Assembly (NCBI RefSeq): GCF_001640805.2 | Contig: NC_066852.1 | Location: forward strand, 5,936,194 to 6,000,193 | Length of the DNA stretch: 64,000 nucleotides | Direction: 5' to 3' | Origin: Lates calcarifer | Lineage: Eukaryota > Chordata > Actinopteri > Centropomidae | Part shown: in pieces, positions 11,999-23,808 of the stretch | How positions within the stretch are numbered: the first letter of the stretch is position 1 | Layout of the letters: each line of letters begins with the position of its first letter | The notes under the pieces: model-generated | Database searches by the model: none | Told to the model about the DNA's origin: nothing | The model's input: only the letters and a program-made list of their open reading frames with translations | Position numbers and translations under genes: made by a program

Positions 11999-12170
11999 GG
12001 ATTACAGCACAAATGTCTGTCTGAAACTCTCAGTGCTGAGGGGGAAGATTACAAGTGCTCTGCACTCTCCAAGAGAGGTTAACCAACCAGGGCGCACAGA
12101 CACAGGGATTAACCAATCACACCACGGAGAGGGAGGGCAGAGGGATTAAACCCAGCACAGAGTGGGATTA
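11999..12170. promoter_or_regulatory. Cluster of four GGATTA (K50 homeodomain) sites downstream of crx
   Basis: GGATTA occurs at 11999-12004, 12106-12111, 12143-12148 and 12165-12170. GGATTA/TAATCC is the classical OTX/CRX binding site. The cluster is about 2 kb beyond the crx stop codon. Enhancer activity is an inference. Confidence 0.35.
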
Positions 12171-12919
12171 GGTCAGTGTTGAGTGCAGAAAAATGCTTTG
12201 AAATGTCTCTGGCTACCCGTTCACTCCTCTCAGTGCAATAGGTCTTACATTATAATAAAAATGTTATAGACAGAAAGCAGATATGATTTAGATAGCAATG
12301 TTTTTTCTTTGTGTCATCTCATCATCATCTCAGGAGTGATACTTCATGAAGTCCTTCATATTAATTTTGCTGTTATGAAGGATTCATCACTTTATAGCAC
12401 GAGTTTAAACTGATCCTCTCGACCAATCACGACTTTAGGTTAGATTTATTGATAATCTTATGATAATTGAGCTAGAATGACAAACTTACAATTCAATTTA
12501 GCTTTAAAAACATGGTAAAATATGTCATGGAAATCATTAGAGGTTGGTCCGATGTCTTTGTTGTGTTGGAAAGGCAGCATTTGTTAAGTAACAGCAAATC
12601 AATCCTCTTTACTGTGCTTGTTCCCACAACGCACAAAATACACACGTCAATAAAAACATTTCTTAGTGCCACATATTTGATGTCATAGTTAAGTTTGCAT
12701 GGCAGTAATCAGGTCATGTGAGGATTACCAAGTTGTCAGAGGAGTTGGGGAGATGGGTGGAGTGGTGGGGGTGGGGTGCAGAGGGGGGTTCCGAGGAGGA
12801 GAACCACTGAGCTGACAGACTTTAATATTTAACTCTTTAATAAACGCCAGTGTTGTCAATGATTCAGATGTTTTGGATGTGTTATGTTGGGGGAGCACAG
12901 GACATGTGGGATGCAAACA

Positions 12920-13136
12920 AAGTGAGGTGAAAGGTGGACAACCTGAGGAGAGAAAACAGGTAGAGGTAGAGAAAAAAGATACTGCAGAGATGGAGAGACA
13001 GAGTACAGAAAGATGGGCAGAGATAGAAAAGATGGAGGGGGGAAAAGCGAGGCGAGAGCCAGGAAAGGTAGGGGAGAAAGAGGCCGAGGTGGGTGAGATG
13101 GGTGAGAGACAGAGAGAGACAGAGGGGGATAGGGCA
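12920..13136 (+). repeat. Purine-rich (GA/GGA) tract
   Basis: About 215 bp strongly biased to A and G on the + strand, made of irregular GAGA, GGAG and AGAGAC units. It explains the apparent open frames on both strands here. Confidence 0.75.
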
Positions 13137-13840
13137 ATAATCCTAACTAATTCACTTAGGGCATTGCTGAAGGGAGGCTAAGAGGATTGGGACACTCCCA
13201 GAATCAGATAAGCTAAAATAACCAAGATGGGCCAGTGAGAGCCATGCAGGCCATATGACAAACATGACGGGTCCAGACCTGACCACAACATGGCCACTTT
13301 ACATCCACTGCCTCCATACTGACCTGTCATTGTGGATCAGGTTATAACTGTATCAGAATCAGCCAAATCCCTAACAGACACAAAGTATAATACATTTCAA
13401 AGGACAGAATCTCAATGATCATCACTGCACAAAAACATAAAGAATAAATCACTTTAATATGTCACACAACTAAAACAGAGGATCTAATTTTTCCATTAAC
13501 AGATCAGAATGATAACACTAAAATCTAACACTGTAATACGCAACACAAATGCTCAAAAAGATCTAAATGCAACCAAATTACATAATTAAGAGTAGAATAA
13601 CATAATAATAAATAGCTTAAAATAATTCAACCCTGAAACAGGAAGTGACCTACAGGACTTGGGAGCCCTCTCATGTTAAAGCAGTTCTCCTTTCACTATA
13701 TGGTAATGCAGGTTTAAAACAAAATGAACAAGTGTAGTGTTCATGTGGCTGAGTCATGCAGTCATGTCAAAAGGAGAGATGGCTCAGTGTTTCCATACGT
13801 CGGACTCCAGTCTTTTCTGAAAAACTCTTTAAAGGCTTTT

Positions 13841-14121
13841 GTTCTCTTATTTAATGTAGCATTAAAAGGACAACAGACATGACTTGCAGTCAGGCAGCAT
13901 TAATGACAGTCACTGTCACTCACAGTCCTCTCATCTCCAAAGTCTTTCAAATAAAATATGTTTCTACAGAGGTCTCCTTTTAGAAAATCAAACAAAATCT
14001 TACAAACAAGAAACTGAGAATCAAACAGGTCCTCTGGCAGAACTGCTTCACACTATCTCACATGGGACTCACTGACACACATGACATGTTGACAGACATG
14101 AACGCCACTGTTTCTCGCTCT
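13841..14121 (-). other. crx: Probable crx 3' UTR
   Basis: Non-coding DNA following the crx stop on the minus strand. TTTAAT at 13850-13855 gives ATTAAA on the minus strand, a possible poly(A) signal. Support is weak. Confidence 0.35.
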
Positions 14122-14760
14122 CTAGAGCACCTGGAACTTCCAGGAGTTTTGGTCTTTGTGGTCCAGGCAGTCCATTGTGGTGAAGCCCAGTTTCCAGGCC
14201 TGCTGGTCCTTGTAGTCCAGGCAGTCAACAGAGGTGAAGCCCAGGGAGGAGGCTGTGCTGTAGCCCTGTGAGGACAGTGAGGCTGGGGACTGACTTAAGG
14301 ATCCCCCCATTGAGGGCACAGTGATGGGGCTGAGAGCGCCCCCAGTGCCCGACAGCTGCGAGTGCATGGGGGACAGGTAGGCGCTGCAGTCCAAACCGGT
14401 GAAGTAGGAGGTGGTGCTGGCGTAGCCTTGGGTGTAAGCCGACGGCTGGCCGTAGCTCATAGGGTAAGGTGAGGGCCGCTGCATGCAGGGGGCCGAGGAG
14501 GAGGCCAGAGGGTCAGGGAGGGGCGAGATGGCTGGGCTCCAGATGGACACAGCAGTGTTCCCGGTGCTGGAGCTTGGCGCCAGGCTGGGGCCTGACTGGG
14601 CAGTAGAAGGGCTGTAGGAACTAGATGGGTTAGGAACAGGATCAGGGGCGCTGGGCTCCTGCACTGGAGAGGCCTTCTTCTTAGGAGGGCGGGGCTTGGA
14701 CTGGCCACTGCTCTGCTGCTGCTGCTGACGGCACTTGGCACGGCGGTTTTTAAACCAAAC
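14122..14760 (-). CDS. crx: crx coding exon 3 (recognition helix and transactivation region)
   Basis: Begins at VWFKNRR after a CATCTCCAG acceptor. It encodes the end of the homeodomain, the basic and Ser/Pro-rich activation region and the duplicated OTX tail. The stop is at 14124-14122. Confidence 0.93.
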   Translation of the reverse strand, partial: VWFKNRRAKCRQQQQQSSGQSKPRPPKKKASPVQEPSAPDPVPNPSSSYSPSTAQSGPSLAPSSSTGNTAVSIWSPAISPLPDPLASSSAPCMQRPSPYPMSYGQPSAYTQGYASTTSYFTGLDCSAYLSPMHSQLSGTGGALSPITVPSMGGSLSQSPASLSSQGYSTASSLGFTSVDCLDYKDQQAWKLGFTTMDCLDHKDQNSWKFQVL

Positions 14761-16220
14761 CTGGAGATGCAAAGATGAGAATAATTAGAGGTGTGGGGCA
14801 CAGAGGAGGGATGGGTAAATATTCTGCTGTACTCCCACTCGCAGAAGAAGTTTGCTGTCTTTAAAGTTCTTCATATGATTAGTCTCACTATATGTACCCC
14901 ACAAACACTGAACAACATGGCCTCCATCATGACCGTAGCCCACTTCTTCAGTACCTGCACGCGTGACTCAGGCAGGTTGATCTTGAGGGCCACCTCCTCC
15001 CTCATAAAGATGTCTGGGTAGCGGGTCTTGGAGAACAGCGCCTCCAGGATGTCCAGCTGCGTCCGGGTGAAGGTGGTGCGCTCCCTACGCTGCTTCCGGG
15101 GTGTGGCTGCAAACGCAGGAGACGCAGAGAGGGGATTATCTTACTGGCAGCCACAGAGAGATGACATGAGTTATAAGCACAGTTCAGAGTGAATGTGAAT
15201 GATACGCATCTTATTTTGAAAGGCAGTTATTTAAGTGATCATTTCTGTAGGTTTGTTGTTTTCCTGCAATGTGTGTGAGGATAAACACAAATACAAATAC
15301 GGATGGAAACCTCCCAGTGCACTGTGACCCTGACTGTTTTTTTTTCTTCTCCCTAAGACAAAAATGATTTGTTAATTTAATATAAAATGATTAGAACAGT
15401 CATTGGTGTTGTCACGTGTTATTTTATTCATTTAACTATAGTTTGTACAAAGTCATATGTCTACCTTCAACACAGCCAAATACCTCTTTGTATTTGTTTC
15501 AGCTATAGCGATGAATTAGATTTAGCACATTAAGTGTCTCCATCTACAGTCGGTCTATATTTATCTGAGTGTCAGCGGCGTGAGAACATTTTACACTCCT
15601 CGGGGGACAGTGAAAAACATAAAAGAAAAAAAAAACACGCCAAATCTTGGTGTCATTCTTGACACTGAAGTCAGGAGCGAGCGCAGATTATCTGCGTTTC
15701 AACATCAAAACAGACTGCTGCTTATTAAAAAACGTTCCTGTACTAACACGTTACATCTACGACAGCAGCGTAACGTGGAAATGAAAAGATAAACTTTTCA
15801 TCAGATCAGCCCTGATAACCAACCTGCCCTCAAACACTCTGTTTTTCTTCACATTAATGGAACCGTCATAATTATAGAATATGCTGCATCTTAGCGTCTC
15901 ATCATTATTATCCAACATTTTTATCAGTACGAAATAAATTGAAAACTCAACTTTATCTTTCGTTTGGCCAAAGCGGTTCGCGTCAGTCTGCGCGTTTTTA
16001 CGCATCAAATGGAGCGGAATTTCTGGTTTAAAGTGTTTAGAAGGAGTGCGTAAAAGTAAAAACAAAAAAAGTAAAAGAAAAACTTATTTATCCACATACA
16101 TGTATATACCAGTTTATACTTACATGGATAAGCGACGGTCGTGTGAAGCACGTCCATTCCGGGTCCAGGCAAATTTAACCCGTTCATGGTGTAATGGGGT
16201 TGCTTTATGTAGGACATCAT
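14122..16220 (-). CDS. crx: CRX/OTX5 cone-rod homeobox transcription factor, complete
   Basis: OTX-family homeobox gene controlling photoreceptor and pineal gene expression. Minus-strand exons are 16220-16124 (97 nt), 15106-14955 (152 nt) and 14760-14122 (639 nt), giving 888 nt and 295 aa with clean GT-AG borders; 97 and 152 nt are the usual OTX coding-exon sizes. The protein begins [17 protein letters not shown], the OTX N-terminal motif. The homeodomain spans residues 38-97 ([18 protein letters not shown] to [11 protein letters not shown]), with Lys87 at homeodomain position 50, giving TAATCC specificity, and Asn88 at position 51. Then come a Gln run, a basic PPKKK segment, the SIWSPA motif, and two tandem OTX-tail copies ([10 protein letters not shown] and [10 protein letters not shown]) ending WKFQVL. 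The [15 protein letters not shown] and [15 protein letters not shown] segments look more like CRX/OTX5 than OTX1 or OTX2, and neighbours kptn and nova2 are 19q13 genes like human CRX. Confidence 0.92.
14955..15106 (-). CDS. crx: crx coding exon 2 (homeodomain part 1)
   Basis: Runs from a GTTTGCAG acceptor and encodes residues 33-83, including homeodomain helices 1 and 2 and the start of helix 3 (NLPESRVQ). It ends CAG|GTACTG. Confidence 0.93.
15107..16123 (-). other. crx: crx intron 1
   Basis: A 1017-bp AT-rich intron. I see no internal exon or repeat I can support. Intron 2 (14761-14954) is only 194 bp. Confidence 0.85.
16124..16220 (-). CDS. crx: crx coding exon 1
   Basis: The start ATG is at 16220; the first of two adjacent ATGs is chosen because the family starts MMSY. 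The exon encodes residues 1-32 plus one base and ends at donor GTAAGT (16123-16118). Confidence 0.9.
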
Positions 16221-18542
16221 CCTTACAGCAGGCTTTTAAGTCCTGTCGCTGACTTGTAGGTCGGACACGCAACACAACAGCCGAGGGCCCCTCTGAGCTC
16301 AGCTGGGGCAACAAGTCGGTGCGTCGGAACCAACCCGCTGCAGACAGAAGCGGGACGCACCGGAGTTCACCACAGAAACCTGAAGTGCTTTTCTTCTTCT
16401 TTTTCACCCCCCCACCAAACTGCAGTTTCAGCTTTTACTGTCGGTCAGCTGAGCAGCAGAGCACACTGCAGCGCGCTGAGCATCCAAACTGTTTCTCCAG
16501 GTCAGACCTCACACAGTTAAATCATCACACAGGTGAAGTGGCCCTCGGATGCCTTTGCGCCTTGGAGAGGTCGCTCCACTGAGTTTCTTTACCGGCACAC
16601 GCTGCTAATTAGAGGGAGCAAGTGGCTCCAGCAAACCCCTCCCACCACGCGCGCGCACACACGCACGCACACACACGGTGAAATATCCAACGCAACAGGC
16701 TATATACTATGTTGTTTTTGCAGTGTTGATCAGGTTGGAAGGTCTCTGATATGAATAAACCTTATCATTTGGATTAATACCCAGTTTTAAAAGAAAGAAG
16801 TTCAAATATGAATTATGCACATAGATTCGGGAACATTAATTTAAAAATACAAACTACATGACAAAAATTGTTTTGGATGTTGATTTTGAATTTGTGTATT
16901 CCACATTTTTAACATGTATTGTATACCTAAATAAATTAAATAGCCTGTGTAGTATTTTCTTCTTCTACTGCTAAAGTTCAGAAAATAAAAATGACAGAAG
17001 TGATTCTGTTTTTGAAAATGCCAGTTTCCCTTCAGTTCTCATTTTATCCTCCCTCAAATCCCTCTCTCCTTTCCCTTTTTCCTTCCAGTGATCAGTTTAC
17101 CTGCTGCACATCTGCTGCAGTTCATACATACACACATAATTAACAGATTACATTTATCTCCAAAACAGCTGCATACACACATGCTGCAATCACGCACACA
17201 CACACACACATGCACACAAACACCCAGATGCACAAAACCGACAAAGCTCATTTGATTTATCATAATATGCTTTATCTGAAAAGTAAGTATCTTATCTCCA
17301 GATAAAGGGAGGAAAGACAGAGCAATCCGTTCAGTGGTGCAGCAGGAAAGGAAGCTGGAGAGAACTGTAGCCTCACAAAGTGGGAAACAGACATGTCGGT
17401 GTGTAGACTTGGAAAAAAAGAAAGACAAGAAAAAGGCAGGAGATAGAGGATACAGCGACAGGAAGAATCTAAGGTGGAAGGAGGAAGGAAACAGCAACCT
17501 GGACTGAGGATTCAGAGTGAGGAGACAGCAGCTGCTCCTAATGGAAACCTACAACTGGAAACATCAGTTTTACATATGGAAAACCTACGATTCCCACATT
17601 GTTTTCCTGGACTACAGCGTTGTCAGTGCCGAGAGAATATTTCTATAGAGACAGAGACGCAACATGTGTTGTGACTAAGATGGAACTCTGTGAATGTCCA
17701 TTCATTTTGTGCACACTCTAGGTTTACATCATGCTCTGAAAACCTTTAAAAAAAAAATTAAATTAAATTAGACACTTTTTAAATTATGATGCTTTTATTT
17801 GATCCAAAATATGTTTTCTTCACTTTGTGGCTTCTGTTATTGAGTTGTATTTACAGGCAGCTTTTCCATTTTATTAAGGTAGTCTGTTATAATGAAGTAT
17901 TATGACGATAATTTTCAGATGAGCCATTGTAATCATCGGTCAAAATGTGGATTGTGAGGTGGAATCTTTTAACATCATAGTACCAACTTTTTGTGACTTA
18001 TTTTCTACAAAAAAAGACCATAAATGTTATCAACTTGATTTTGATGATGGCGATCCAATCTTCACCAACAGTGGAACAGCTCATCTTGCTGCTGCAGCAG
18101 TAAATAGGGAAGTAGGGAAGAGGACTGATCTGATATAATCCCTGCCCTTCCCCCCAAAGCTGGACTCATAGAGACACATCCAGAATGATGCAAGCGAGGG
18201 TTATATTTTAAGACTGAGCAGAGTTAGTGTTCAACACACTGAACACACACTGAATGAGACCTGAACATTTAGAAAGATGGGAAATAAGAAAGAGAGCAAG
18301 TGGATGTAAGTCAGGTGGATGGAGGGGAAAGAAGAGAGGAGGGAACACAGAGGGAGGGAGGGGGATGTGAGAGGGATGGGGGAGAAGCAGGTGAAGGGGC
18401 AGAGGGTGGGGGAGGATCCAGTCCTCGTCCCCACTGACACACTGCTGCAGTTAATCCAGATTACAGTGTCTAAAACAGGTCGGCTAAATCTGCAGGCCAG
18501 CCAGCAGTACAGAGGCTGCTGTCAACCCCAATCACTCACCAT

Positions 18543-18543
<1 letters not shown>

Positions 18544-18599
<56 letters not shown>
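18544..18599. repeat. (CA)28 microsatellite
   Basis: Uninterrupted CA dinucleotide repeat of 56 bp. A second, shorter CA run lies at 18736-18755. Confidence 0.95.
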
Positions 18600-18601
<2 letters not shown>

Positions 18602-18735
18602 CACACGCACTCTGTAATAATCTCCTCTGTGCAAACCAGGTGCCACCAGCAGCTCAGCACAGACCGGCACTAACCACCCCACCCCCCCCAGTCCAGTTAG
18701 AGCTCACCAGTTGGAGCTCCGTACTGTCCAACTGG

Positions 18736-18755
18736 ACACACACACACACACACAC
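18736..18755. repeat. (AC)10 microsatellite
   Basis: Short uninterrupted dinucleotide repeat. Confidence 0.9.
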
Positions 18756-19739
18756 GTCTATTTAATCATATTCAGTGCTCAGTTATATTGTGGTTTCAAA
18801 ATCACTTTCATGTCCTTTCCTGATTTACAAGACAACCTACAGAGAGTGAGAGCTAGCAGGCGCCACACTAGTCCACAGTGAGATTCAGACCCATGACAGA
18901 GTGAATATGTTCGCACTGTCAGCCTGCTGAGTCATCATAAAGCCCAATATGACCTTCAGATTTAACATGTCCTGCGTCAATGAATCTGACTGTCTGCAGG
19001 AGGAAGGTGCAGCTGATCACAGGTTCCAGACACGATCTTCTACTATACCTGCACTGTAGAAAAAAATGTTTTGATCTGCAGTAAGTAATACCTCTCTACC
19101 ACTGTCATGTCAGCTGTATCAGGTAACAGCAAGATTTGTAGACTGAGGGAGTAATATAAAGAATTAATGACTGGATAATAATAATAATAAATAACTGTAA
19201 GATTTGGAGATTCCAGGAAGTCACTGCTCTAGGCGACAGATTACACACATACCAACCCATAAAACCACAAACTGTTGTTTTTACACATTGGTTTTTGTAC
19301 ACATTTAACAAACTAGATATAAAGTGTTAAAGTAGTGAGCTTTTGTTACATTTGAACAGAGACAGGCTACAAGGTGAATGAATGGGGCACAGCATGGTAA
19401 TGCACATGCAGCAGCAATAACTTTTGTGAGTCATGATTCCACTTTACACCATGCGAGCAACATCTGTACCTGTGTCACATACGTTTGAATCACCAATATT
19501 GAAAGAAAACAACAAGCATGCTCTCTGTCGTGCTCCTGATCTGACACACCTCCTTCAGTCATAGACCCAACTCTTGTGATGATCCTTGACATGAAGGTTG
19601 GCTCATTGACAAGAAGGTCCTCACAAACTTCAACACTGTGTTGCCTCTGCTCTATGGCGAAATCACAAATGCACACCTGCAAGTAATCACACAGGGTACG
19701 GCCTAGCTGTATGTCAGGCTATCAAATGGCTGACATATA

Positions 19740-19960
19740 GACAAACATCTATTCACATCCACTGGCAATATTAGAGTGGTCAGTTAACTTACTTTGCATG
19801 TCTTTGGAGGAGGCCAGAGTACCCAGAGAGAACCATGCAGGCACAGGAGAACATGCAATCTCCACATGGTAAAGCCCTGAGTGACCAGGGATTCAAACCC
19901 AGGACCTTCTTGCTATAAGGCTGTAACAGTACTCCACCACCATGCCACTCTGTCAAGTCA
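19740..19960 (-). mobile_element. SINE-like teleost dispersed repeat with a tRNA-like head
   Basis: On the minus strand the order is GGCATGGTGGTGGAGTACTG, then AGCAAGAAGGTCCTGGGTTT, GAATCCCTGGTCACT, GTGGAGATTGCATGTTCTCC and CTCTGGCCTCCTCCAAAGAC. This block order is that of a very common fish repeat. The GGGTTTGAAT at 19900-19891 resembles a pol III B box. It is degraded and I give no family name. Confidence 0.6.
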
Positions 19961-21436
19961 TAAAATGTTAATATTGAACATAAAACTATAACTGTTCATG
20001 TGTTTAATGTTTGTTTGCCACCAAAATGTCTGATCTTGCAGTGCATATTCACTAGAGGCAACTAATGGATTATTAATGTAATTGAGAATGTAATTTCTTG
20101 GAGACGAGTCACTTTGTGTCCTTACTTTAAATTTGAGTCCAAAATGACATGAACATGATTTTGAACAAATGTGATGTGGAAATTTGAAGCCTGCAGTGCT
20201 GTACACTGAGAACTGACTGACATCTTGTGTCTAGTAAACAAACAATAGTTGCACATTCATAGATTGTGGATTTTTCAATGAGCAGGGAGGCGATAAAGAG
20301 GTAACTGACCTCATAAAAGCCCATAGAATCACATTATTATTCCAAACAGAGTACCATACATCTTTTTAACAGATGCATGACAATGGTATTGATCATGTCA
20401 TCTCGCTCTTGACAGGAATGCAAACTTCCCTAAATTTTCTTTAAGCTAGTTTATGTCTTTATTCTTTCTTATATTTATTAATTGTTTTTAATTTTTAATG
20501 TCATGTCTTATGATCTCATAAAGGATTTTTTCCCTCTAAAGAACAAAATATTCAGCCCTTTCACAAACCTGTTTCAGAACAAAGTTTTGCTTTTAGATCA
20601 GTACAGTTCTGAGAAGTCTATTCTTTCTCATTATAGCTTCTTATATCATCGATAGAACTGCAGTGACCTTGCTGGAAAATTACATCACAGAGAAAAACGC
20701 TGAGTTATGACTAAAATAGAAATCCAAGTCCAAAACACTTGGCCTGTTTGTATTGTCTCATATGAGACTATTAGATAATATATTTTCTTTCTACATGCTC
20801 CATGCAACTTAGTCATCACAGTGTGAGATACAACTCATTTCTGTTTCACCAGACAACAACAACTCAGATGAGTAAAACACTTGAAAACTAGGAGCAGAAA
20901 ACAAAGATGGTAAACATAGAATGTAAAAGTAGAAAGAGAGAAACTGCACTTAACGTCCGGCTCTTCCCAAACCGATAAGAACATGAGTGATAGATCTGGG
21001 AGTGATCTGACACCCAGATCTAAATTTTATTCAACATGAAAACATCTGTTCTCCCATCATGTGTCTGTGCTGATACAGACATGCTCTTTGCATGCCACTA
21101 GTTGTGACAGTTCTTATATCAGCTCCTCAGTATCTATAAGCAAATAACAGTTAATTCAGGCATATGCAACATCATGTATGAGCTACTGCCTTTCATTTTA
21201 TGTTCCAACTAGAACTGTCAGATCCTCCATTGCCATTCCTTTAGCCTGCTCATTGTTTTTATGCACCCACACTGTGGAATGTTCTCCCTTGTTCTATAGT
21301 TATTGTTTTATTATTATTATTATTGTATCAGTGAAGGGAATGTCTGAATAAAGGTAAAAACTGACAACTGGAGAAATAATGATAAACTTGATTTCAAATT
21401 CCATATAAAACTACAGCCACTTCTTATACAAGATAC

Positions 21437-21462
21437 GTGTGTGTGTGTGTGTGTGTGTGTGT
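21437..21462. repeat. (GT)13 microsatellite
   Basis: Uninterrupted dinucleotide repeat about 5.2 kb upstream of the crx start. Confidence 0.95.
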
Positions 21463-21510
21463 ATAATGAGTCAGGAGTGTGAGGTGAGGTGTGTCAGTGT
21501 GGAGGATGAG

Positions 21511-21545
21511 TGATTACAGTGGACAGTAATCCTGCAGATGGATTA
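21511..21545. promoter_or_regulatory. Tight cluster of three bicoid-type sites upstream of crx
   Basis: TGATTA (21511-21516), TAATCC (21527-21532) and GGATTA (21540-21545) lie within 35 bp, about 5.3 kb 5' of the crx ATG. Other TAATCC sites are at 18136-18141 and 18452-18457. Function is inferred. Confidence 0.3.
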
Positions 21546-23182
21546 GCAGGTAGTATTAGGAGGAAGTGGGGGTGTAGCACACTGCCACCTCTGAACTGTC
21601 ACAATATGGAGCAGCAGCTCTCAGGACCTCCTTCTGTTCCACCTCAGAAACTCACACCGGACATTGTAACACACACTGTGGAATTTTGAGACAACAACAA
21701 CAACTGGTGAATAGTTATGATGCCTGAAGTTAATATTAATATTACAACAAGGCTACTGCTGCTGCTGTTGCAGGGTCAAAATCACTACAAACCAAGTGGA
21801 TGTTTTAAGTTTGATGATGATCACACCTTTTTGATATATCTTTTTACTTTTGAAAATATTTTGTTAAACCCAATGAAATCTAAAGTTTATCACTTGTTGG
21901 CAGTGATATTCCTGTGCCATGTCACTCATTTTCAATATGACCTTATGACAGTGACCATTATCTATATTCACTACTGTAAACTATGACTCTGTAATATGTA
22001 TTGTAGTTGTAGATGTTACTGATAAATCTACATGAAGTATGAAATTATTTGTTTTGATAGTGATATAAGGACTTGGTTAGGAATTTCAAATGCTAAAATC
22101 TTTTCTAACCTTAAAAAGCCTTTTACACTGTGCATCTACTCCAATAATAACAGGTATAAAAAGTATGTTAGTGACCACTATAGATAAAGGTAAATATTGA
22201 TTATAATAAATATATAAATATTGAATATATACATTCAATTGAGTTTGGTCAGTTTCTGGGCCATTTCAACTCAAGAACTTCAGTGAAACACCTGTAGCTG
22301 TCTGGGCAAATATACAATCACCTCAGAGGATAGAGTGAGTAAAATATACCAACCATACTACAACCAAGTATAGGCCCCTATACACTGCCAGAATGTTTAT
22401 GTTTGCTTTGCACCGGTAAAGTTTAAAGGTAGATACCAATCAAATTTCAAATAATTCAGATACAGTATTTTGATAGAAGGCAGCTGTTTGTCAGCGAGCT
22501 AAGCCTGGCCTCTGTTTACACTGTCCTTAATGTTTATGTGATATCAGGTTAGTAATGGATCCAGTGGAATAAAGGTCTATTTGCTTCATCTTTACCTTGT
22601 TTGCACCTGAATATCATGTAATTCACATGGTGTTTCTCAATGGTTGTAAGTTTTGCATGTTAACACAGTCTTCTTCTTTCAGTGAATTCAGAACTGTTCT
22701 GATGAGGATGTGAGATCCTGTGAAGAAACAAACACGTATAATTTGAAAGATGAAATGTGGCACTGGCTGATGAGGTGCACATTAGTAAGTTTAGTTTAGG
22801 TAAAGACTGACTTGGAGTTTAGGTTTCTCCCAAAATATTCTGAGACATTGTTTTGCTCATTTACTTAAAACAGGGTGGATAGAGAGCCAAACAAATGAGA
22901 AGATATATTTTATTAGTATTTTTTTAGGTCATAGCACAGAGCTGCCTGTCATGCAGTTTGGACCACGGCATGTAAATTTGCTTTGCATCAGTAAAAATTC
23001 AGCAACCTTTAAGCTGGGCTGTTGCTCAACTTGGGACAACCTGCATCTCCATAAGAGTGAAACTGACCAACAGCAGGATGACATCCAGCTTTCCTCTGCA
23101 GTCAGTTCAGCTTGATGATTGAGTTTCCAGTGACATCTGGTGGAGACATGTGTTATCATGGCAGACTGCTGTATAGATACTG

Positions 23183-23255
<73 letters not shown>
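23183..23255. repeat. (TAGA)18 microsatellite
   Basis: A 73-bp tetranucleotide repeat, directly followed by the retroposon-tail repeat at 23256. Confidence 0.95.
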
Positions 23256-23420
23256 GTACTTTATTAATCCTGTGAGGGAATTGTTGTGTTACAGCAGCAG
23301 AGACATTAAGAGACAGCAACAACAGATAACAACAAACATATAAAAAAAGTAAGAACTATAAATACTTAGATATACAATATATAGAGGAGAATGTGAGTAT
23401 AAATACTGCTGGACTATGCA
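23256..23420 (-). mobile_element. Retroposon-tail repeat adjoining the TAGA array
   Basis: GTACTTTATTAATCC, then GGGAATTGTTGTGTTACAGC and an A-rich stretch, is a very common teleost interspersed sequence. It typically abuts GATA repeats, consistent with a retroelement 3' end whose tail grew into the microsatellite. The family is not assigned. Confidence 0.5.
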
Positions 23421-23770
23421 GCCTCAATGAAAACATTCATCTTCTAATCATAGTTCTTTATGTACATACGAGTGCATCTATGGTATTGAGATTATAATTA
23501 ATCTAAAACACATGATGGTATGTTTCACTCATTCAAATATATCATTTTATCACACACGGTAGAATCATCTGTATTATCACGTTGACTCTCATATCAAAAC
23601 AGTTTGATGTAGTAAGCTATGTAATTTATTAATTCATCTTTATTGCTGTAAATATGATGCTCTTAATTTGGATAAAGCTTGACAAGGAAGAAGTAAATAA
23701 GTGAGCAGACACAGATGCAACCAGAAAATAGTGATATCAACAACTTACTGATGGCAGGAATCACTTTCAT

Positions 23771-23773
<3 letters not shown>

Positions 23774-23807
<34 letters not shown>

Positions 23808-23808
23808 A
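23774..23808. repeat. (GAAA)n microsatellite
   Basis: About 35 bp of AAAG tetranucleotide units, which create spurious Ser-Phe-Leu frames on the minus strand. Confidence 0.95.

Larger units (their letters stand above)
10126..13840. other. Intergenic region between h3f3 and crx (convergent 3' ends)
   Basis: The 3' ends of h3f3 (+) and crx (-) face each other here. The region contains a long near-perfect inverted repeat (10620-11263), a repeat relic (about 11030-11450), a cluster of GGATTA sites (11999-12170) and a purine-rich tract (12920-13136). The open frames present (for example 11526-11795 and 12873-13181) are low-complexity or show no family resemblance. Confidence 0.6.

Noticed and set aside
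12856..13181. Open frames on both strands rich in Glu/Arg or Ser/Pro
   Set aside because: They are caused by the purine-rich tract and are not coding.
17054..17497. 147-codon minus-strand frame upstream of crx
   Set aside because: Hydrophobic and Cys-Val-rich because of CA repeats and pyrimidine tracts; no gene structure.
18319..18765. 148-codon plus-strand frame with His-Thr run
   Set aside because: Most of it is (CA)28 translated as His-Thr plus a purine tract.
19880..19960. Possible tRNA gene on the minus strand
   Set aside because: Only a B-box-like GGGTTTGAAT is present within a dispersed repeat; no cloverleaf could be drawn.
23183..23255. Tandem array resembling a CRISPR-like repeat
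   Set aside because: It is a simple TAGA microsatellite without spacers, in a vertebrate genome.
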